Source: Rutstroemia sp. NJR-2017a BVV2
Taxonomy: Eukaryota > Ascomycota > Leotiomycetes > Helotiales > Rutstroemiaceae
Reading direction: 5' to 3'
Length of the DNA stretch: 64,000 nt
Assembly: GCA_002946415.1 (NCBI GenBank)
Contig: NJPS01000064.1
Location: 62,001-126,000 of the forward strand
Shown here: one piece after another, positions 33,519 through 46,455 of the stretch
Position numbering within the stretch: position 1 is the stretch's first letter
Layout: the number at the start of each line of letters is the position of its first letter
Notes under the pieces: model-generated
Database searches by the model: none
What the model was told of the DNA's origin: nothing
The model's input: only the letters and a program-made list of their open reading frames with translations
Program-made: the position numbers and the translations under genes

Positions 33519-35091
33519 ATGTTCTTATCGCTCTCTATTATTCTAATCGCAGCTTGCAGCTCCCCGATACTGCTCTACTTATCGCGGAGATGGAATTCAT
33601 ATCGTGCCTTTCGTGCAGCGGCTCTTCGGCATGGTTGTCAAAGACCGCGAAAATATCAGAATCGTGATCCAATATTTGGATATGACCTGGTCGAAGCAAG
33701 GAAGGAAGCTGTTCGAAAAGGTCGACAGATGAAGCTTGTTATGGAAGAATTTGATCGTTACGGGAAAACGTGGGAAGAAGAGACTTTCGATACGAAAGTT
33801 ATCAACACCATGGAAGTGCGCAACATTCAAGAAATTGCGGCTCTCAGCTTCCATGATTACAAGAAGCCAGACAGGTCGATCTTCAATCCATTCCTTGGTC
33901 ATGGAATCATGTCGCAAGATGGACCTGAATGGAAACACTCTAGAGATTTGATCAAACCTATCTTCTCTCGTGCGGAGCTCTCAGACCTCGACATTTTTTC
34001 AAGACATTTCGACCGATTCCTTGAGTCAATTCCCCGTGATGGAACTACTATCGATCTTCTTCCTCCTCTGCAGAGAATGGTATGTTGCTTCCTGATTCAA
34101 AAAGACCCAGCAACTAACTTCTGCACAGTTCCTCGACAATTCAACGGAATTTCTTTTTGGAGAGTCAATCGATTCACAGCTCCCCGGCGATCCAAATGGA
34201 TCTGAGCAGTTTCTCCAAGCTTTTGAGTCTGCATTATTACAAGCTGGAACGCGTAGACTTGCTGGAAAACTCGGCCGTCTGAAGTATCTGTTTGACAGGT
34301 CATGGCAAGAACAGTATGGGAAAGTTCATGCCTACATTGACAGCCATGTGAAGCGCGCTCTGGAAGAAACAAGCTCAAATGAGAAGTCGAAAGATGGTAG
34401 AGGAAGTCGATACATCTTACTCAATGAAATGGCGAAACAAATCCGGGACCCAATTAGTCTTCGCTTTCAGGTTTTGAACGTATTTCTGCCTGCACGGGAT
34501 TTCCCTGGTATTCTAGTATCAAATGCTTTATTTCATTTGGCCCGAAATCCGGAGATATGGACAGAACTTCACGAAAAGAGCCTAGCGCTAGGAGATCAAC
34601 CCTTGACGTTTGAACTTCTGAAATCTCAGTCCTGTCAAATCTTCAAATGGGTCTTAAACGAGACTAGCCGTCTTCAGGGGCCGAATGGTAAGAGTCTGCG
34701 AACAGCAATCCGCGACACAATTCTTCCCGTAGGCGGGGGTCTTGACGGGAAAGCGCCCGTGTTCGTCGAGAAAGGAACCGTTGTTGGCGCGAGTGTGACT
34801 GGGTTGCACCACGATAAGGATATATGGGGCGAGGATGTCTGGAAATTTAACCCATATAGATTTGTCAACAAACGATACCAGTGGGAGTTTTTACCGTTTT
34901 TCGGTGGACCAAGGATCTGTCCTGCTCAACAGCAAGTTCTCACTCAAGCTTTGTATCTCTTGGTTAGGATGGCGCGTGAATTTGTTCGAATTGAGAACCG
35001 AGACCCAGTAGAAGAGTATGTGGAGATGGTGAGAATGAGCACGCAAAGTCGGAACGGGGTCAAGGTTGCTCTCTTTGCTTCCAACATTTGA
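33519..35091 (+). CDS. cytochrome P450 (CYP52-like) with altered I-helix
   Basis: P450 of 507 residues, exons 33519-34079 and 34129-35091. It has an N-terminal anchor (LSIILIAACSSPILLYL), then HGCQRPRKYQNRDPIFGYDL, EIAALSFHDYKKPDR and GHGIMSQDGPEWKHSRDLIKPIFSR, all in the style of CYP52 fatty-acid/alkane hydroxylases. After the intron come FLFGESIDSQ, K-helix NETSRLQ and heme loop FLPFFGGPRICPAQQ. The I-helix reads LPARDFPGILVSN: the Thr pair of the usual G-R-D-T-T is replaced by Phe-Pro, which should disturb proton delivery to bound oxygen. The heme Cys is present. Divergent from another P450. Confidence 0.88.
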
Positions 35092-35430
35092 AGTGGGCCA
35101 ATTCCAGAGGGGAACTGAATCAATATGCTAGAATACTTCACAAATTAGCATTGGCTTATTTTTTCGATTTTCTGCTAATCCTGCTCCAGGATAAACTCGA
35201 GGCTGGATCATTTCGACGCGACGAGATAGGACCATATGTATTCATCACGTTACTTTCGTAGTACTTCTAGATCTACTTACAGTTCCACGTGAGTTCATAG
35301 CTCTTTTAGGAAAAGGCCACATCGGCATGATTATATAATACTCTCCGAACTCCGTGTCATTCTATTCTCCCTTGTTCAATCATTTTAGTATCGTGGCTAT
35401 CAATCTCTTAATCAATCCAGGAAAAGCAAA
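35092..35430. other. intergenic
   Basis: Short upstream region of the F-box/ankyrin gene. Nothing recognisable. Confidence 0.35.
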
Positions 35431-36886
35431 ATGAATATACTTGACCTTCCCATAGAAATTTTCCACGACGTTCTTCTCGCAGCTGTCATTTCTCGCGGCG
35501 TTAAAAGAGCGCTTAGACTGAAGCTTGTATGCAGTAGGTTTAAATCTCTACGAAATCGAATGTTACTGATGAGAAGTAGAACAATTCTACGACTGTCTCC
35601 AGCCTGCTCTGTTCGAGTCACGTCTTCTCGATGATTTCGGAATCCATGGCCAAGTTTTCAATCCTAGATTCATGGAGCTTTGGTACATCCGAAAGTCCCA
35701 CGGCGCTGAAAAGCTCTGGCAGTCCTATCTCGTATATCGGGTTCATAACGAGACCGACCCAAAAGTAGGACGCTTCGTAGAGATACGAAATCTAGTAGAA
35801 GAGCTTTCCCGTAAAACTGAGGCTGAATATGAGACAACTCTCAATTCTTTATGCTGGCTCGCGCTAGAAACAGGAAGCCATTACCCAGGTCACCGAGAGC
35901 GCTGGGGTAATTCATCTAATCCTGTCGATGAACCATCAAACCCGGGGTTGAATCTCTTGAGTGCAGCGGCTTACTTCAATTATATACCCTTGGCTAGGCA
36001 ATTACTTTTAGATGGCAACTGGCCAACTTTGGATAACAACCTCTTTCCTTCACCTTTACAACTCGCTGCTTGGGCTGGGAATGCCGACATGTTAAGACTC
36101 TTTCAGGAGCACTTGCCCGAGTATGAAGACATACCAGCTCGCTGTGATACTGATGAGAAAGCCTGGCGAGGTAAGCACGGACCTGGGTCTATCAAAGGAG
36201 CATCGCTCTCTGGAGATATGGACACGATCCGTTTGGCAGTATATCCGGGTTCTCGATCAACTCCTGACAACACCGATTTCTCGGGTCAGCCTTTCGGTAA
36301 TGTCGACAAAAATTCGAAGCCAGGCTCTGATCTCTATAAATGTCTCTACCATGCCAAAAACTGGGAAATACTTCAATACATTGACGCGTTCTTCAAGGAA
36401 TCAATTCTCCAATCAGATACTCCACATCTGTTGGCACGTTATGCTGAGTTAGGGAATTTAGAAATCGTACGAAAACTACTCGATGCAGGCTTAGATATCA
36501 ATGGAGGAAAAACATTCAATTCTAACCCCCTGGTGATTGCTTCCCGATACTGTCACGAGGACATTGTCGATTTGCTTCTAGAGCGTGGTGCCGATCCCAA
36601 TTATTGCAAGATGGAGCAGCCGGGCCCAGCGTTGTGTGCTGCTGCTGCTCGCGGCAGTATGACGATTGCAAGGAAACTTCTTGCATATGGTGCGTATGAT
36701 TGGAATGCCAATTCTTGGGCCTTGAGAAGTGCCGTGAGGCTTGAACATACCGCCATGGTGAATCTATTCCTAGAGCTTGATATTGGCAATGCAGAGTGCC
36801 GAGGGATAGCATTAAACGATGCGTTGTATTACGGCTTGGAATCTATGGTTCAACTTTTGAAAAGGCAATGTGCGCACCTGTCATGA
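35431..36886 (+). CDS. F-box and ankyrin-repeat protein
   Basis: Protein of 470 residues from exons 35431-35533 and 35577-36886 (intron GTAGGT...GAGAAG). The N-terminus MNILDLPIEIFHDVLLAAV...RLKLVC is a short F-box (L-P-x-E-hydrophobic), a module that binds Skp1 in SCF ubiquitin ligases. After the intron, CLQPALFESRLLDDF and about 230 residues of linker precede ankyrin repeats, clearest in the second half (LARYAELGNLEIVRKLLDAGLDIN, then NPLVIASRYCHEDIVDLLLERGADPN and ALCAAAARGSMTIARKLLAYGA). A substrate-recruiting role is inferred. The C-terminus may be truncated by a frameshift, since the next frame stays open to 37032. Confidence 0.75.
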
Positions 36887-38092
36887 TATATAGGAAGAAG
36901 CAAGGAATAAGAGTGATGTCGGAGCACTCAATGCAACAAATATCCTATCAAGCGGATGTATCAAACGTTTTTGTAGAAGACCAGAAGACCCTCCTGCTGG
37001 ATTTATTTGGGTTCTCCGGGCTCATATTTTGAGGCTGAGCTTCTTTGGATATCAAATAAAGGCCTCGAGCACCTGAATTTGACTCCATAGAAACCGCCAT
37101 CAAGTTTATCTTTGACAGGCTGGTGTATCGTAGTCAGTTTCGCGACTGGTTACAACATGGAGGTGAACAACGGTAGTGGGAGATCAAAGCTCTTCCCGCT
37201 GTACATCGGGGCTTTTCCAGCCAACATTTGCAAAACAGCAACGAATATTGCCCATTTACGAATCAGGAGCCGGTATATCTATCGCCCGGTCGGCTTCACG
37301 AAGACTGGAAAGACAAGCGATTCGAACAAGATTGCCAATATCAAACGTTTGTCATCCATGAACCTATCGAAAGAAGACAAGACGGAAAAGAACACTTTGC
37401 CCAAGATCTAACAAGCCATTGGCCGCGTTACTTACGCTTCCGAAAAATGTGTGCTTATTTAGTGCTTCGATTTTACGTCAACAATGCTTCCACCACGCGA
37501 ACTTCTAGAGGCGCAGACATCGTCGAAAGACGCGCTCACACGAGGAACGTGATACTTTTAACACTGTCTCCCGCCCTCGGTGCCATTTCACCGTGCTCTA
37601 GACGACGATTGAAACCCTATGGGATATATAGCTGTCAACTGGCGGCTATGTAGGCACGTAACTCGTTTCCGAGTTGCTCCAGACTTTCATAGATGAATAT
37701 AAAGCGGAGAAAGGAATGCTGCAACCTAGCAACGGCTATCTTTTTATATAGCCTAAACGGATCAAAGGGAAGAAATCGAGAATTTCATGATGTTCAAGCA
37801 ATCAATCACACAATCTGGCTTTGTCATCTCCCTCAAATGAGCGCACTCAATACAGTAAGACCAATGATAATCTAACACTATTCATCTGCACGAGCCTTGC
37901 ATTGTCGAGTTTATTCAACTTACTTGGTTGTAGATTGATTGACATTTTCGATTATAAAAAGGATCTCGAGCACAGAAATTTCCTTTAGTCACCGACCTAT
38001 CACCGCAGCAATATTTCACAGCACACCATCTATCCACTTGAATATTTGTAGCCATCAAACTATAACTGGAGTATTAAGAACTTGGAGTCACA
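36887..38092. other. intergenic with unassigned open stretches
   Basis: Plus-strand open frames at about 37112-37653 contain coding-like composition (for example EPVYLSPGRLHEDWKD and TSHWPRYLRFRKMCAYLVL) without a recognised family and with frame breaks. Possibly a decayed gene. Nothing else is assignable. Confidence 0.3.
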
Positions 38093-38849
38093 ATGGTGAA
38101 TGCAACTAGTATGCTCATACTCCACATATTGACTGTCTGTCGTACATGTTGACTTACACGAGGCTCTAGCTCCTATCCGCATCGGGTTCTTATTGTTCCC
38201 AGCATTCACATCAATAGATGTGTTCGGACCCCTAGGAGCTCTGAACGTGTTGTCGATAACCCACAACATGACCCTCTCGCTGATCTCCACCAACTTAGAT
38301 CCAGTGAGTGTCGATCGCACCATCATCAATGGTGCATACCAAGGCATGTCTAGCTGGCTATCGCAGAACTTCACCGAATTAATCCTGCCGACACATACTC
38401 TGGATAATGCTCCAGACCTTGATGTAATCATGGTTCCTGGAGGGGCTGGATCTCGCAACATCAATGGTACACAACCGCATGTGGATTGGTTGCGGACTCG
38501 TTTTGATGACCCAGAGCTGTCATATATGATGAGTGTGTGCACTGGCGCTTCTTTGCTGGCTAGAACAGGCAAGATTGCTGGTAAAAATGCTACCACTAAC
38601 AAGGCGGCATTCAATTGGGTCAAGACTGTGGAGCATGCAGAAGATGTGAATTGGATTGCCAAAGCACGATGGGTTGTTGACGGAAACCTATGGACTAGCT
38701 CAGGTGTCAGTGCCGGTACGGATATGACGCTGGGTTGGATCAATCATGTATATGGTAGAAATGAGAGTGAGAGGATTAGGATTGGGATGGAGTGGAATGC
38801 TTTGGACCAGACGGACGATCCATTCGCTGAAATCTATGGTCTATCCTAG
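38093..38849 (+). CDS. DJ-1/PfpI family protein
   Basis: Protein of 231 residues, exons 38093-38108 and 38170-38849 (61-bp intron, giving MVNATTPIRIGFLLFPAF). DJ-1/PfpI/glutamine-amidotransferase-like fold: the FPAFTSIDVFGPLGALN acid region near the start, VIMVPGGAG with the loop glycines, then the nucleophile elbow MSVCTGASLLARTG with the catalytic Cys, followed by ATTNKAAFNWV and SGVSAGTDMTLGWI. The layout matches the isonitrile-hydratase-like (InhA) subgroup rather than the chaperone-like DJ-1 proper. The substrate is not known. Confidence 0.87.
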
Positions 38850-40561
38850 ATGAAATAAACCCCCCCACAACACTTTGAATCGCTGATCCACCCAGGGCAG
38901 TAGGGTGTTAAACGGTATAGCTAATTTTACGAAATAAATCTTGCTCTCAGAAATTAGGACTCAAAACATTGCAATCACTAAATCATAACTCCTCGCACTG
39001 AGCAGCACCTGATGGGCACTTGAGATCACTCCTTGCGGAGAGGTTTACCACACACTCAATTCTGGAGAGAAAACGACAATGAATCTCGAAGTTTGCAAGA
39101 CATTTATTTTGGATTCTGTCTCAGATGGCTAGGGATGTCACCAAGAGAAAGAGCATGTGCTTTGCTGATATGCCCGTTTCGTTACATGTCATTTACGAAA
39201 AGACAAAGCATAAAAGAGAATACATCCTAACAACTCAAGACACCCTTCTTACAATCTCAATCCCACCCATCCCTCCAGCAATCTTCTCCAGCCTTACCCA
39301 TGATCATCGCATCACTAGATGCGCAGCACTTGTCGACATTGGCAAAGTTCGCTCTCCCCGTCCCCATCGCGGTACCGGCGTAATGGAATAAGATACTGTG
39401 GCCAACCGCCGAACCATCCTAGGCTAAAGAGTGACCGAAAGCCTCTGTAGTACGAAGACAACAATTGAACTGGTTGCGGTAATACTACATGGAAAAGGAC
39501 AAGCTGAAGGCAACGATGGATAAGAGCGGGGATTCCTCGGCGAAGTCTATGTATATGTAACATACTTCCAGCAGCAAAACAACACGCCTGTTCATACCTA
39601 TCAAAGTACCTTCACATTCAAACTCCTTATGGCTGTTGGGGACCCCCCGGGCTCCAGTCGAAGTTGAGAAGATTTGCTCTTGCTGCGGCAAATGGGTGCC
39701 GTTCCCCTTCCGACGGAGAATGCTCGAACAGTGATCGAGGGACTCATTCCACAAAATCAAAATAGAGAAATTACTTCATCTAGACGAATGCCGCGCGTTC
39801 ATGCATCTTGCCCTGTGTGACTGATTAGAGTGTATCGTGTATATTCCGAAGCATACGAGTAAGTTCGTTGAGACCAACTGAGCCTCACTTCTCACCCACA
39901 CACCGAACATCTACCACCAAATGCACAACGAGGAAAAGACGAAATATCGCAAGCAGCCACAAAGTTCCAAAGAAAGGCACTTTAAACTCTTTTTTAACAC
40001 TTTGATTTCATTATGTTCTCTTCCCTCTTCCCACCAAGGTATCACATTCCCTATCACCGGGTTGACTATCATAGAATCAAATGCCTAACCTGATCCTATT
40101 CCATCCTATTTCATTCACCCATCCCTATTGCAATCCTCCCGTCCGAATTACCACCACCACCAACTTCCTGTTTCGATTTCTCCTCTTCCCTCGTTCTCTC
40201 GCGGTCCCGTAAGCTTGATTCCCGTTGATGCCCTAACTATTTTCCTCTTAAATCAACGAGTGCTTTCTTCTACCTCACGAAGCTGCTCCTGTCAAGGTTG
40301 TAGAAAAATGAAGTACAGTTGAACGCAAAAAGCCAATGAATGATAAAATGTTTCAAACTTTAAAAAGAAAACTAAAGCATTGCAAAGAAAACACAACGAA
40401 GTGAAAGTAATAATCTCAAATGAGACGAGCAGATAAAAAAGAAAGAAAGAGAATGTAACCAAATATTACAACACATATTTCCTTTCCATGCATGCATGAG
40501 ATGACATTTCCCTTTTCCCTATATAAGATCAAATGAAATGGAAAAAGATAGAAACCATAGA
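38850..40561. other. long intergenic, 3' side of Nrd1-like gene
   Basis: About 1.7 kb with no recognisable gene. The right part (about 40000-40560) is presumably the 3' UTR of the convergent RNA-binding-protein gene. A minus-strand open frame near 39315-39563 has no motif. Confidence 0.4.
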
Positions 40562-43063
40562 TTAGTTTCCAACAACTTCCTCCTCAGCCCAACCATTGAG
40601 ACCATGGCCGGCGTCCTGGATGGCGAGGCCGTATCCACTGTTGAAACCACCATTGCCCAAACCGCCAGAGAAAGAGGCTTGGTAGTGGTGACCACGGCGG
40701 GGTTGGGACTCTCCATTACCATTTTGCTGGTCCTGTTGAGCAAAAGATGGCAGAGAGACGGCTCGGCTATGTTGACCACGAGCTGGGGCCAACAATCCAT
40801 TCATGGTTGGTGCACCGGAGGATTGAAATCCATTGGTGTTGCTTATGCTTGCGCTGGAGGAGTGACCACCCTGCTGAGGTTGCTGAATGTCAAGAGCATC
40901 CAAGTTACCATTGCCATTTCCGTAAAGTGCGGCTTGTTGAGCGGCAAGGACTTGCTGTTGTTGTTGTTGAAGTGCGGCAACAGAATATGGGTCCAGATTC
41001 TGTTGCTGCTGTTGTTGAGCTTGTTGAGATACCTGGTTCAGGTACATGGTCAAAGGGTTGTTACTACCAGCGTTAAGGATAGTAGACGGAGTAGGGCCCT
41101 GTTGCTGGTAGTTTACATTGGAGCCGGAACCATTGATAGAACCAGGTGCTACGGATCCTGTTGGCGAAGAACCGTTTTGGCTAGGTTGAAGACCACCAGA
41201 ATGAGGAGGGGAGTTCACACCATCGCCACGAGGGGATTGAGATTGTTGAACTTGTCGAGGAGGATTTCCGCAACGATCCTTGCCGAAATTTACCTTGAAT
41301 CGACGATACTCCTCCTTTCCACGAACAGCTTCAATCGCCTTGATGGCATTTGCAATGTTTGTGAAGTTCACAAAAGCACAGCTCTTCTCTCGCAAGGTGT
41401 TGACCAGTTCGATCTCACCATATTCAGAGAAATCCTGTCTCAGTCTCTCCTCGGTCCATGACTCATCCAAATTGCCGATGTAAACATTTCTGGAAGCACC
41501 GCCACTGACGGCGAGAGCGATAGCAGCAGGAAGTGCGCCAGAGTGTTTGCCCCATCCAATCTTCAGTCTCCTGTTATGAATCATTAAACCTTGTAAATTG
41601 CTCAGGGCGTAGAAAGAAGCGGCAGAAGTAGGATCAATGAAGGTGACGAAGCAGATGTGCTTGTCGGGTATATATCGAATGTGATGCAGGAGCCCTCCTC
41701 TTACGACGTTGCAAATCTCCTCAATGGTCGTCTCGGGGTGAATGTTGCCCAAGTAAACAGTGCGGTTTCCGAGGTTGTTGATTCCTCCAGCCGTTGTGGC
41801 CACCGCTGCTGCTGCGACAGATTGTTGAGCCAAAGCATTCGAGATCAAATCGCGATCAGCGCCGTTCAAAACGTGAGCGTATCCAGGAGCGATTCCAAGA
41901 TATTGAGCGGCGTTCTGCTGCTGGGTCTTCGAGACGTAGGCGCAGCGATCCTTTCCATAATACACGCGGCGGGGTGACTGCCATTTGGCCTCTTGTGGCA
42001 ATTGAGAAACTGCCTTGATAGCATTTCCAATGGACAAGAAGTGAACGAAACCGATGGCCTTCTCCCTAACAATCTTCACCGTATCAATTGGTCCAAACTT
42101 CCCGAGATCCTCGCGCAACTCATCCTCAGTAACTTCCTCGCCCAAATTTCCCAAATACACGTTTCTTGAGGCACCAGATTGTTGAACCGCGAGAGCAACA
42201 GATGTGGGAACCTGAGAAGGCTTTCCCCATCCAACCTTAATATCCTGCCCTCTAATAGAAAGCTTCTTCAAAATTGCATCCGAATGAAAGTGAGTGGCAG
42301 AACTTCCATCCAAGAATGAGATGAAGGCGCAGTTCTTGTCGGGTAACAGTCTAACGGACTCGATTTGTCCACTTCGTACGTGCCCTAAGATCTCCTCTGC
42401 AGATGTCTCCGGAGGAATATTTCCAAGGTAGACAGTTCTGCTTGTTCCTGACACCATCCCAGGCGACATTTGGACGGGCGATGAGGGCGCGATGTTCAGA
42501 TTTTGCATCTGATTGTTCATCGAAGCAAATCCACCAGTTGGTGACTGGGGGTTGTAGAACTGGGGTGCGCCGTAAGCGGAAGGAGAGACCAGACTCTGGT
42601 AAAGTTGGGGAGACAAAGGTCCAGTTGGGCTTTGAGGCTGCTGATTATTTTGCTGCTGTTGTTGGAAGGTCGCGTACTGTTGAAACTGAGGACTTTGGAA
42701 AGCCGAAGGCGTTCCCGGCTGGAAAGGACTGCCGAGAAGCAGCTGGGAAGGAAGCAAAGGAGTGAATTGCATGTCAAATGCAGTACCTGGAGTTGCCATC
42801 TCATTCTGACCTTGTTGACCCATTGATTGTGTATTAATCGAAGGAATGTTCACTCTGCGAGGATGTCTGTCGCCGTATCCACCCATCGAGAATTGATTCG
42901 AACTGTATGCGCCATGTGAGAAACCGGTGTCGCTGCTCGAAGGCTTGGAGGCATGTCCGAAAGGTCTCGCAGCTGCTGTCGCGGCAGATCCACCATTCTG
43001 CTGAGCTGATTGTGTCTCCTGCATCCCGAGAAGATGAGGTGGCAGGACAAAGCTGTCCCGCAC
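40562..43063 (-). CDS. nrd1: four-RRM RNA-binding protein, Nrd1-type
   Basis: Single-exon protein of 833 residues. A Gln/Ser/Pro-rich N-terminal third is followed by four RNA-recognition motifs, each with recognisable RNP2/RNP1: RRM1 from about residue 210 (RTVYLGNIP...NCAFISFLD), RRM2 about 300 (RNVYLGNLG...AIGFVHF), RRM3 about 435 (RTVYLGNIH...HICFVTFID) and RRM4 about 530 (RNVYIGNLD...SCAFVNF). A poly-Gln, low-complexity C-terminus completes it. The alternating RTVYLGN/RNVYLGN pairs match the fission-yeast Nrd1 family, which binds mRNA and represses the start of sexual differentiation. A second in-frame Met follows at residue 14. Its 5' neighbour space is very long. Confidence 0.9.
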   Translation of the reverse strand: MRDSFVLPPHLLGMQETQSAQQNGGSAATAAARPFGHASKPSSSDTGFSHGAYSSNQFSMGGYGDRHPRRVNIPSINTQSMGQQGQNEMATPGTAFDMQFTPLLPSQLLLGSPFQPGTPSAFQSPQFQQYATFQQQQQNNQQPQSPTGPLSPQLYQSLVSPSAYGAPQFYNPQSPTGGFASMNNQMQNLNIAPSSPVQMSPGMVSGTSRTVYLGNIPPETSAEEILGHVRSGQIESVRLLPDKNCAFISFLDGSSATHFHSDAILKKLSIRGQDIKVGWGKPSQVPTSVALAVQQSGASRNVYLGNLGEEVTEDELREDLGKFGPIDTVKIVREKAIGFVHFLSIGNAIKAVSQLPQEAKWQSPRRVYYGKDRCAYVSKTQQQNAAQYLGIAPGYAHVLNGADRDLISNALAQQSVAAAAVATTAGGINNLGNRTVYLGNIHPETTIEEICNVVRGGLLHHIRYIPDKHICFVTFIDPTSAASFYALSNLQGLMIHNRRLKIGWGKHSGALPAAIALAVSGGASRNVYIGNLDESWTEERLRQDFSEYGEIELVNTLREKSCAFVNFTNIANAIKAIEAVRGKEEYRRFKVNFGKDRCGNPPRQVQQSQSPRGDGVNSPPHSGGLQPSQNGSSPTGSVAPGSINGSGSNVNYQQQGPTPSTILNAGSNNPLTMYLNQVSQQAQQQQQQNLDPYSVAALQQQQQQVLAAQQAALYGNGNGNLDALDIQQPQQGGHSSSASISNTNGFQSSGAPTMNGLLAPARGQHSRAVSLPSFAQQDQQNGNGESQPRRGHHYQASFSGGLGNGGFNSGYGLAIQDAGHGLNGWAEEEVVGN

Positions 43064-46000
43064 GAGAGATGATATAACAGCCGTTTTGAAGGATTAAAGG
43101 TGCCTGCGCAGGCACGTAGGGAAACTTTTGGAAACGAAGATTAATCTATTCAATTGCCCAATTGAAGAAACTAATCAGCGAAGATTCGAAGGAAGTGAAA
43201 ACGGTTTTCTGAGAAGCTTTGTATTCGTCTGAAATAAACTCCAGTATGTATTAGGAGGTATGTAGATATTTGCAAAAGGAGGTTGGTTGGCTGGCTTCGA
43301 GAATGTTTGGCTGCTATAAACAAATTTGGCGCTTAGGTAGGAAGCAGATTCTTGAATTAAAAGGTCGTCTGTGGATATACAAGTTTCGAATCGAAAGGAC
43401 GTTGATGTGAATCGTTAAGAATATCTATTTTGGTATCTCGAAATGGGTGTGAAGGAGGCAATGGAAGACGGCCCCTTTTCGTTTGAAGTTGTTCAGATGA
43501 ATCGAAAGCTGGGACGAAGACGAAGAAACTGCGAATGAAGGTCCTTCGAAGGTATGCTCGTATGGCGAAAGATTGACCTCTTCGAAATGTATAGATTGAG
43601 AGACGGAGAGTCGCGGGTCGTAGAATTGAAGAGACAATAGCAACAACAAAGAAGTATTTCCTCAAAAAGGAGGTGGTGTGTTCTGGACTGAATAACGAAT
43701 GATTCTTCTTCCTCCAGACGATTCTTTTCTTCTCTTCTCTTATCTGCCACTCTTTACTCGCGTCTCTTGTCGGTCAAGGACAGGTTAAAGATTGTGAAAA
43801 GGGGATTGAAAGAATTGAAGTAAATTTTTAGAGGGTTTGTCCCGTCTTGTCTCTGTTCGTGTGTCCCTATTTCCAAAATTTGGATGAATCTTAAAAGAGT
43901 GTATAAATTATTCCCTCCAAGAGTTGATCAATTAATCCAACATAAAAAATGGAATTAACCAAAGATGGGGAGAAAATTGGAGCAAATAAATTAAAAATGA
44001 TGGATAAAAAGGAGAAGAGCGAAGGTTTAGAATGAATTGTGAATTGGGTGATTCGCATATGAAGGAGACGAGACGAGAGGAGGAGACTTGTGGTAGAGTG
44101 AGCGGAGTGGGTGGGACGATGAGAATGTAAGGGTAAGAATAACAGGAACGGACTACGTAGAAAGTAGACCAATTTGGGTAAGGGTCGACAAGGAAGCTGG
44201 TGCAATTATGGTAGGAAAGATCCAGTCAACCAATAAGCATTATTTACAACGGACCAATTAAGCCAGGACCCCTTGGAAAAGGGCATAGAAAAAGGAAGGA
44301 AATTGATGGTAAATTTCATGTTACTTTGCTGAATGCGTAAAAGCATTTGTCTGTATTCGGAAGAGTCATCTTTACAAGGCATCTCAAGTTCCGCCCGAAA
44401 GATGGTTTGCGCTAGTACCTACCTTAGCTTCTAAATCGCTCAGTTTTGCTACTAACGTACATTGCCATTGGTCGCACGGCGAAATGATAAGTTCCTGTTC
44501 AAGCCATTATTCCTTTACGGATGAACCTTTCGGTAATTTATTCCAAAGCGTAGGCGCACCGCATTTCCATCGCACGTATATACATACCGTGCTGTCCTGC
44601 TGTTTGCATAAGGGGTATGAGGATTATGAGAGGGGATTAATCTGTCTGTGTGGTATACCAAGATGCGTTAGAAACATCAAGCCAATATTTGCATGTTGAG
44701 GCTGGCCGCAAGAGGGACATGCAAATGCAAGAAAGGAAGGTCGTCTGTATGTCAATGGGCAGACAACCGACCAGGGAGACGCCCGTGGTAAGAACTCAAT
44801 GACATCCCATTCGAGGAGAAGCAAAGAGATAATCTCCGTCGTCATATATATCAGCACTTTAATGTCATTCGGCAGACAGAAACCCACTAGTTACCACCGA
44901 CCAACATCATCCCACAGCCCTCGTACTTTTTTGCCTTGTGCTTCGTGCCTTGTGCCTTGTGCCTCACCGTCCCCATAACCGCGGCGCATGCGTTGTACAA
45001 CTTATCCGCGCGCAATACCAACTAAATAATGTACACACAAAACGCACATGTGCATGTTATGTAACATTGCAACGATATTGTGTAGCAAAAACCTTCCATC
45101 ATCGGCCTGTCCCAACGCCAATACGATGTTCTAGAAGTAGATTGTACTTTAAGATTAGCCATGAGCCATATAAATATCCGAGCAAATGTTGAGTCTGCAG
45201 AAGATGGATCCTGACAACACATCTACTAAAGTATTCTCTTCCGGCGGATCCATATCAGATCTCAGCTCAACCACATGATGCAGAAATAAAATTCGTGGTT
45301 GAAGATAATTGTCCCATTTCAGGGTCCTCCAAATGTCGGTAAAGGGGTGTGATACTTTATCGAAGATCGATAATCAGATCCATATTATTGCAGATCAGAT
45401 CATCTCTTCTACCTATTCCCTCCCCAGATACTGGCTCTCAGCTACGATGTATCATCTTTGCTTTCCACCAAATCGAATTTCCTGTGTAACGGAATCTGGT
45501 CCGAACTCTCCTCAGTACGAAACAGTGAAACACGCCTTCTTTCATCCGAACATAAACATGCACGCACTCCAAACTTCACCCCCTTCCAACACAAGAAATC
45601 CAAAGAACAGATATCCCAGGTTCATTAAATCAGCGAAACGTTTCCTGATCTCGGTCATTACACGAAGTGGGGCCGTCTCTTAACTCACGATATCTACTGT
45701 ATGCTAGCTATCTTGTCGTGTACGAAGTCCTCGGGAAGATTTCGCCATGTTCCAGATAACGTAACTAACGGCAAATATCCCACCGCAGATTATCAAAACT
45801 CAGAGTCGGACGCAGACCGCCAAAGCCAAAAGAAGCAAAGACACGAATCCCCAGATTCGCACTTCCTAATTCTTAAGATTAATGTCCCCCCAACACGCCA
45901 TTCCAATACCTACTGAATTCATCCGAGATATCAACACGAGAGTTCGGCTAATCGTGTACAAGTATGGCTCCCTGCCCAATAAATAATCTCATTTGGGATC

Positions 46001-46455
46001 CCCCTATTCCCAAAGTTCTGTATCACGAGACCACTCGTAGGCTCACATGAAAGCCGGGGATCTGGAGGTCTGAGCTTTTTTCTACTTAACTTCTTGAAAC
46101 AGAAACCCCGAGACCCCTTAACCTAACTTCCTCCTTTAATTCAACTTTTAAGGGTCCCTTTACCATATATCTTTTCATTATCCAGATATAGCATACCCAA
46201 TATAGCAGCGATGGGTTTCAAGAGCACCCATATCATCATGGCAGAAATTCATACAGGGAGAACTAAAGGTCATGCGGGGAAGGAGAGGAGGGAAGATAGC
46301 TGCTGAAACGCTGAAACGCTGAATCATCATAATTGATCATCTGAAAATCCAGATCTCGTATCATCGAAATCCATCGTCTCATCTATTCGTAACAAGCACA
46401 TAATCCCGCGCTGCAAGCCATTTCTTTTCTAGAAGCAAAGAGAACAAACCACAAC
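43064..46455. other. 3.4-kb intergenic, probable long leader of Nrd1-like gene
   Basis: No recognisable protein-coding gene. On the minus strand 43064-44210 is pyrimidine-rich with short open frames, which fits a long 5' UTR/promoter of the RNA-binding-protein gene. 44210-46455 shows nothing beyond short open frames, and its right end is the 3' side of the Asn-tRNA synthetase. Confidence 0.45.

Noticed and set aside
36796..37653. Several overlapping open frames after the F-box/ankyrin gene
   Set aside because: None continues a recognisable family; frames switch repeatedly. Left as a possible relic, not called as a gene.
40538..41461. 307-codon open frame on the plus strand
   Set aside because: It is the exact antisense of the Nrd1-type gene. 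Its composition (Leu/Val-rich from antisense Gln/Asn codons) is what the reverse of a poly-Gln/RRM region gives, and there is no independent motif.
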